In this document: positions 61,547 through 64,000 of the stretch, piece by piece
Layout of the letters: every line of letters begins with the position of its first letter
How positions within the stretch are numbered: position 1 is the first letter of the stretch
Assembly: GCA_963966185.1 (NCBI GenBank)
Contig: CAWZYM010000301.1
Coordinates: 372,001-436,000 of the forward strand
Length of the DNA: 64,000 nt
Source of the DNA: Rhabditoides inermis
Lineage: Eukaryota; Nematoda; Chromadorea; Rhabditida; Rhabditidae
Direction: 5' to 3'
Notes under the pieces: generated by a model
Database searches by the model: none
The model's input: only the letters and a program-made list of their open reading frames with translations
Told to the model about the DNA's origin: nothing
Translations under genes and position numbers: made by a program

Positions 61547-62251
61547 GACTCGCCTGACAATCCTATAGCACGCGGCGCGAACGGGGGAGAGCGCCTCGCG
61601 ATGCAATAGAGAGGCGAGTCTGGAAGAGTTGTGGGAATTTGAATCAATACATCAAAACACAAAACACAACAACTAGACACTGGTGTCAGACCCCTCCCCC
61701 CCACCTGCTGCTGATCGTCTCGAAGAAGGCGTAGTCATTGAGGGCAGTGGGGGAAGTGGTGTTCACGGCCTCCATCACACGGTTCAGCCACGACGCGCGG
61801 GCTAGGCACGGACTCTCTCTCTCCCCCCTCCCTCCCCCCTCTCTCTCTCTTCCCCTCCCTCCCTCTCTCTCTTCCCCCTCCCTCCCTCTCTCTCTCTTCC
61901 CCCTCCCTCCCTCTCTCACCATTGTAGTCGTCCTCGTCCACCTTTTCTTCCAGTAGTGGATCGATGTGGTCGCGGTCTGTGGCCAGTTCTGTCACCACCA
62001 CTGAAACACACACTTCTCGTCGGACAACACTCCAAATGTCACACATTACAGTTGGTCAAGGTTCATCGAATAGCCCACCTCTTTTATTCCTCGGACGTCG
62101 CGCGCGGCCGCTGAACCGCACGGTGGCACGCTGGAAGGAGGTGTGTAAACAACAAACAAACAAGGAAAACAAATAAACAACCCACCGGCGCTGCGGTGGC
62201 ATCGACCGTCCGTCCCATGTGAAGACGAGTGGGTCGGTCCACACGGGACAT
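47459..62251 (-). CDS. RICTOR: RICTOR, mTORC2 scaffold subunit
   Basis: Defining subunit of TOR complex 2. The protein starts MSRVDRPTRLHMGRTVDATA at 62251, right after an acceptor (CTCTCTAG). Family matches in order: LTVDHVDMFVVRCLDLRSEN..EAERSEALRLIAAM (61400-61270), ISQLVCRILVAWLDDEKMRQ (60500-60580), AHLHLVLEQIFAPLIEFGF (60380-60440), VKLCSACLDYSPHNPLQRVV (51180-51303), WAARLLIGQLGDPSNKVVRH (near 50800), APVHLLASIASHHTGCELL (50110-50200), SVRGCAFWALSTISLSHAGV (near 49770), ARFGWESVTYSDAV (near 49650) and the C-terminal WQCLYADVLELLDEYR..SRTFLHELFYDALQL (47462-47640). A Ser/Arg-rich variable region lies at 48900-49470. Exon 57653-57703 (GELSATTVGGEAMGRSG) joins in phase to exon 51303. The 6.3-kb intron between them contains the DB-module gene. 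Many small exon borders are approximate. Confidence 0.92.
51304..53058. other. RICTOR intron upstream of the nested gene
   Basis: Unlike the short introns elsewhere, this ~1.75-kb stretch shows no recognisable gene, repeat or mobile element. It presumably includes the promoter of the nested plus-strand gene. No TATA box was identified with confidence. Confidence 0.5.
53059..57321 (+). CDS. Secreted Q/N/P-rich protein with a C-terminal DB module
   Basis: About 630 residues in 18 exons, nearly all phase 0 and ending CAG|GT. Exon 1 (53059-53148) encodes a signal peptide (MHLPVLVVLLAASALA) then CERARCLHCE. Exon 2 adds CPTVCNACP, so the mature N-terminus has a small Cys cluster. A long low-complexity middle (53930-56290) is rich in Pro, Gln and Asn, including 23 consecutive Asn codons at 55649-55717. 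The last three exons (56340-57321) hold a full DB module: NCCSRLGDGCLPLCNYD, LTGRCPLAKVREIMICA, EDATPCCEAYNVFEPGYEHC, YCNPAAG and KYKCLVKLSQIQQCF. Function of the domain is unknown. Secretion to the cuticle or other extracellular matrix is inference. The ATG lies two bases after an acceptor (GGTTGCAG). The gene lies inside a RICTOR intron. Confidence 0.88.
55649..55717 (+). repeat. Coding (AAC)23 run
   Basis: Uninterrupted AAC codons encode poly-asparagine inside the DB-module gene. Pure codon use suggests a young, length-variable repeat. Confidence 0.95.
56878..56950 (+). repeat. tRNA-like sequence, probable SINE head or tRNA pseudogene
   Basis: It contains an A-box match (TGGCGCAGTGG, 56885-56895) and a B-box-like GGTTCGATC (56928-56936) at tRNA-like spacing. 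The acceptor and T stems do not pair well. It lies in the intron between the last two DB-module exons. A functional tRNA is unlikely. Confidence 0.5.
57620..57625 (+). terminator. Poly(A) signal of the DB-module gene
   Basis: AATAAA about 300 bases after the stop and only 28 bases before an exon of RICTOR on the other strand (57653-57703), so the 3' UTR may reach antisense to that exon. Confidence 0.6.
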
Positions 62252-62275
62252 CTAGAGAGAAGAGGGTGGGTGGGT

Positions 62276-62317
<42 letters not shown>

Positions 62318-62939
62318 AAATACTATCACATCATGAAATCAACTATCAATAGGCGGTTTGAGTGTGTGGGGCAATGGCAAAATGACTCGTTATCGATCTT
62401 CCGCTCCTCTCCTTATCATCAGTGAGAGCTTTGCAACAACTCCCACGCGCTATATATGACCAGCAATCCGAATCCAAAACATCACCCAATTCATAACGGA
62501 AACTGATCATCATTGTAATGCATGCGTTTTGAGGAATAAGCTTGCAATCCTGTGAAATATGAGATACGAGCTGGACAATCAATACCAGTATATAGATCAA
62601 CATGATTAAAATAACCAAATCGACACAACACTTTATTATTTCCAATATGAAGTGGTCATTTTTGGATGTCACTGTCACTAATGATGAGTAGAGAGATAAA
62701 CACACAATGCCAACCAACAATACATCTTTCATCACCCTCCGTTCCAATACATCCCACAATCATGCCATACAAAATCTTTATTACTTCACATTTCACATAC
62801 AACAAAATAACCGGTTGAACAAAACGAAATACGATATAGAAAGATAAATAAGTATAACAAGTACAACAAGTAAGAGTAACATCTGATTGAATAAAGCGGG
62901 ATAGTGATGGTGGTTGAGGTAGGATGAATATATACCTGT
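62252..62939. other. RICTOR-LIG3 intergenic region
   Basis: A GA run at 62280-62314 lies next to the RICTOR 5' end, and minus-strand AATAAA-type signals near 62628 and 62766 suit the LIG3 3' end. No gene is supported. Confidence 0.6.
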
Positions 62940-63832
62940 TCACTTCTCGGGATGCCAGAAGTCTGCCTTGTGCTGAGGATTCTTGCGGTAACAGCCCGCG
63001 CCGTACCTAAAAGGAATTGTACACATGAATGAGTATAGAAGCAAGTCACACATTGATCATGGCAAATAGCATCTCGTATAAACAACACGTGAAACGTACA
63101 GAATGTTCTACATGACATACTCACTGGCACACCGGCTTCCGCTTGCTCTCGGGTTCTCCCTGCTCCTCCTCCTTCTCCTGCCCTCCCTCCTCCTCTTCCT
63201 TCTCCTTCTTCTCCTCCCGTGCGCGTTTCGCAGGACGCTCCTTTTTCGGAGATTCCTTCTTGGGAGCAGCATTCTTCTCCACCTTCTTGTCACTCTCCTC
63301 CTCTTCCTCCTCCTTTCCAGCTTTGCGGGGACTCTGCACATGTTGTTTAGCCCCTCGCCTTTCCGAGTCCCGCCCCTACATGCCCCGCCCACCTTTCTGG
63401 CGTACAGAGGAGTCTCGTCGTCCGCTTCGTCCCGCACGAAGTCGCATTTGGTTTTCGACACCTCGAACAGCTTCTGAAACCAGGCGGTCCCCCCCTCTCT
63501 CTCTCCCTCCCTCCCTCCCTCCCTCTTCCTCCCCCTCTCTCCCACCGCGAGTTGCTGCTGAGTGGTGGCAGTCTGCCAGTCCTTGTCTCCCCTCACTCTG
63601 GTGACTCGCGGGAATCTGATCGACACTCCGCCCGCAGTGTGTACATCAGAGCGGGAGAACTCGGCGCCTAAAAGGCAACATGCTACACTCCTCCCCCCTT
63701 CTCCTCTCTCTCACCAGTGATCTCCCATACGGGGGCGTGCTTGGGGTCTTGTATTACAAAGTCCGGCACGAGCTGTCTCGCACAGCGCATCCACGAGGGA
63801 ACACTGTCGTAGTCGCGGTCGATCCGCTTCAT
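62940..63832 (-). CDS. LIG3: DNA ligase III, 3' part, with C-terminal PBZ zinc finger
   Basis: Partial at the right edge. Exon 63715-63832 (IDRDYDSVPSWMRC..PDFVIQDPKHAPVWEITG) and 63546-63667 (AEFSRSDVHTAGGVSIRFP, VRGDKDWQTAT) match the end of the ligase III catalytic region. Exon 63393-63473 (KLFEVSKTKCDFV) follows. Exon 63125-63333 encodes a Lys/Glu-rich linker. The last exon (62940-63006) completes CQYGAGCYRKNPQHKADFWHP, a perfect PBZ poly(ADP-ribose)-binding zinc finger, then the stop. Animal LIG3-alpha instead ends in a BRCT domain for XRCC1; no BRCT lies between linker and stop here. Role: joining of nicks in base-excision, single-strand-break and mitochondrial repair. Bases 63833-64000 look intronic. 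Confidence 0.9.
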
Positions 63833-64000
63833 CTGAACACAACTCTTCTTCCAGATTTTCCCAACATGCTAGATAGCTAGCGACAATTCTGATTCGAATA
63901 CGTTTCAAATCGCATAAAAGTCTCGGTCAAAATATACGATACAATTTCGTCATTATATGGCTAGAAAACATAAAATCAAAATATAACAACAAATTTCAAC

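Noticed and set aside
62346..63130. Minus-strand hydrophobic frames between LIG3 and RICTOR
   Set aside because: AT-rich 3' flank; no splice or family support, and they overlap the last LIG3 exon in another frame.

Overview
The window is a piece of a compact animal nuclear genome. Genes are split by many short GT-AG introns, often 40-150 bases, with acceptors of the TTTCAG/TTGCAG type. A complete DB module (the cysteine-rich domain best known from nematodes) in the gene at 53059-57321 makes a nematode, or at least an ecdysozoan, the best guess. This is inference; no organelle or rRNA marker is present to test it.

Layout. Bases 1-17740 contain no convincing gene. They hold (a) a 139-bp satellite array with higher-order periodicity, flanked by three copies of a ~0.8-kb repeat unit, and (b) a nested tandem array of ~104-bp monomers rich in TGTTTAC words. 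The array is punctuated by clusters of perfect GC-rich CTAG-ended hairpins that follow a conserved CAGACAC..CCATAG tail. Bases 17740-19050 are a transition with only an ambiguous small ORF.

From 19117 to the right edge is a gene-dense stretch in which eight loci lie on the minus strand. In the direction of transcription, from the right edge leftward, they are: DNA ligase III (3' part only, with a C-terminal PBZ zinc finger in place of the BRCT domain), RICTOR, PLAA/Ufd3, two tandem DCAF17-like genes, FAD synthase (FLAD1), an uncharacterised gene, and a metallothionein locus with two alternative ATG exons. Two plus-strand genes sit wholly inside introns of minus-strand genes: a 7TM-like membrane protein in DCAF17-like gene 1, and the secreted Q/N-rich DB-module protein in RICTOR.

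Mobile DNA is visible and datable by its ends. A 1.57-kb hAT element with perfect terminal repeats and an 8-bp target duplication lies in a FLAD1 intron, and a TTAA-flanked MITE is nested inside it. Two more TTAA MITEs lie at 21-22 kb. A 5'-truncated RTE-type LINE with an 11-bp target duplication lies in a PLAA intron.

The conserved genes cover mTORC2 signalling (RICTOR), ubiquitin/Cdc48 handling (PLAA), CUL4 ligase substrate receptors (DCAF17), flavin cofactor synthesis (FLAD1), DNA repair (LIG3) and metal binding (MT). They are not an obvious pathway. Their same-strand packing, with acceptor sites directly abutting several start codons, suggests spliced-leader trans-splicing. Exon models were built by eye from reading frame, splice sites and family resemblance, so boundaries in the longest genes are approximate.
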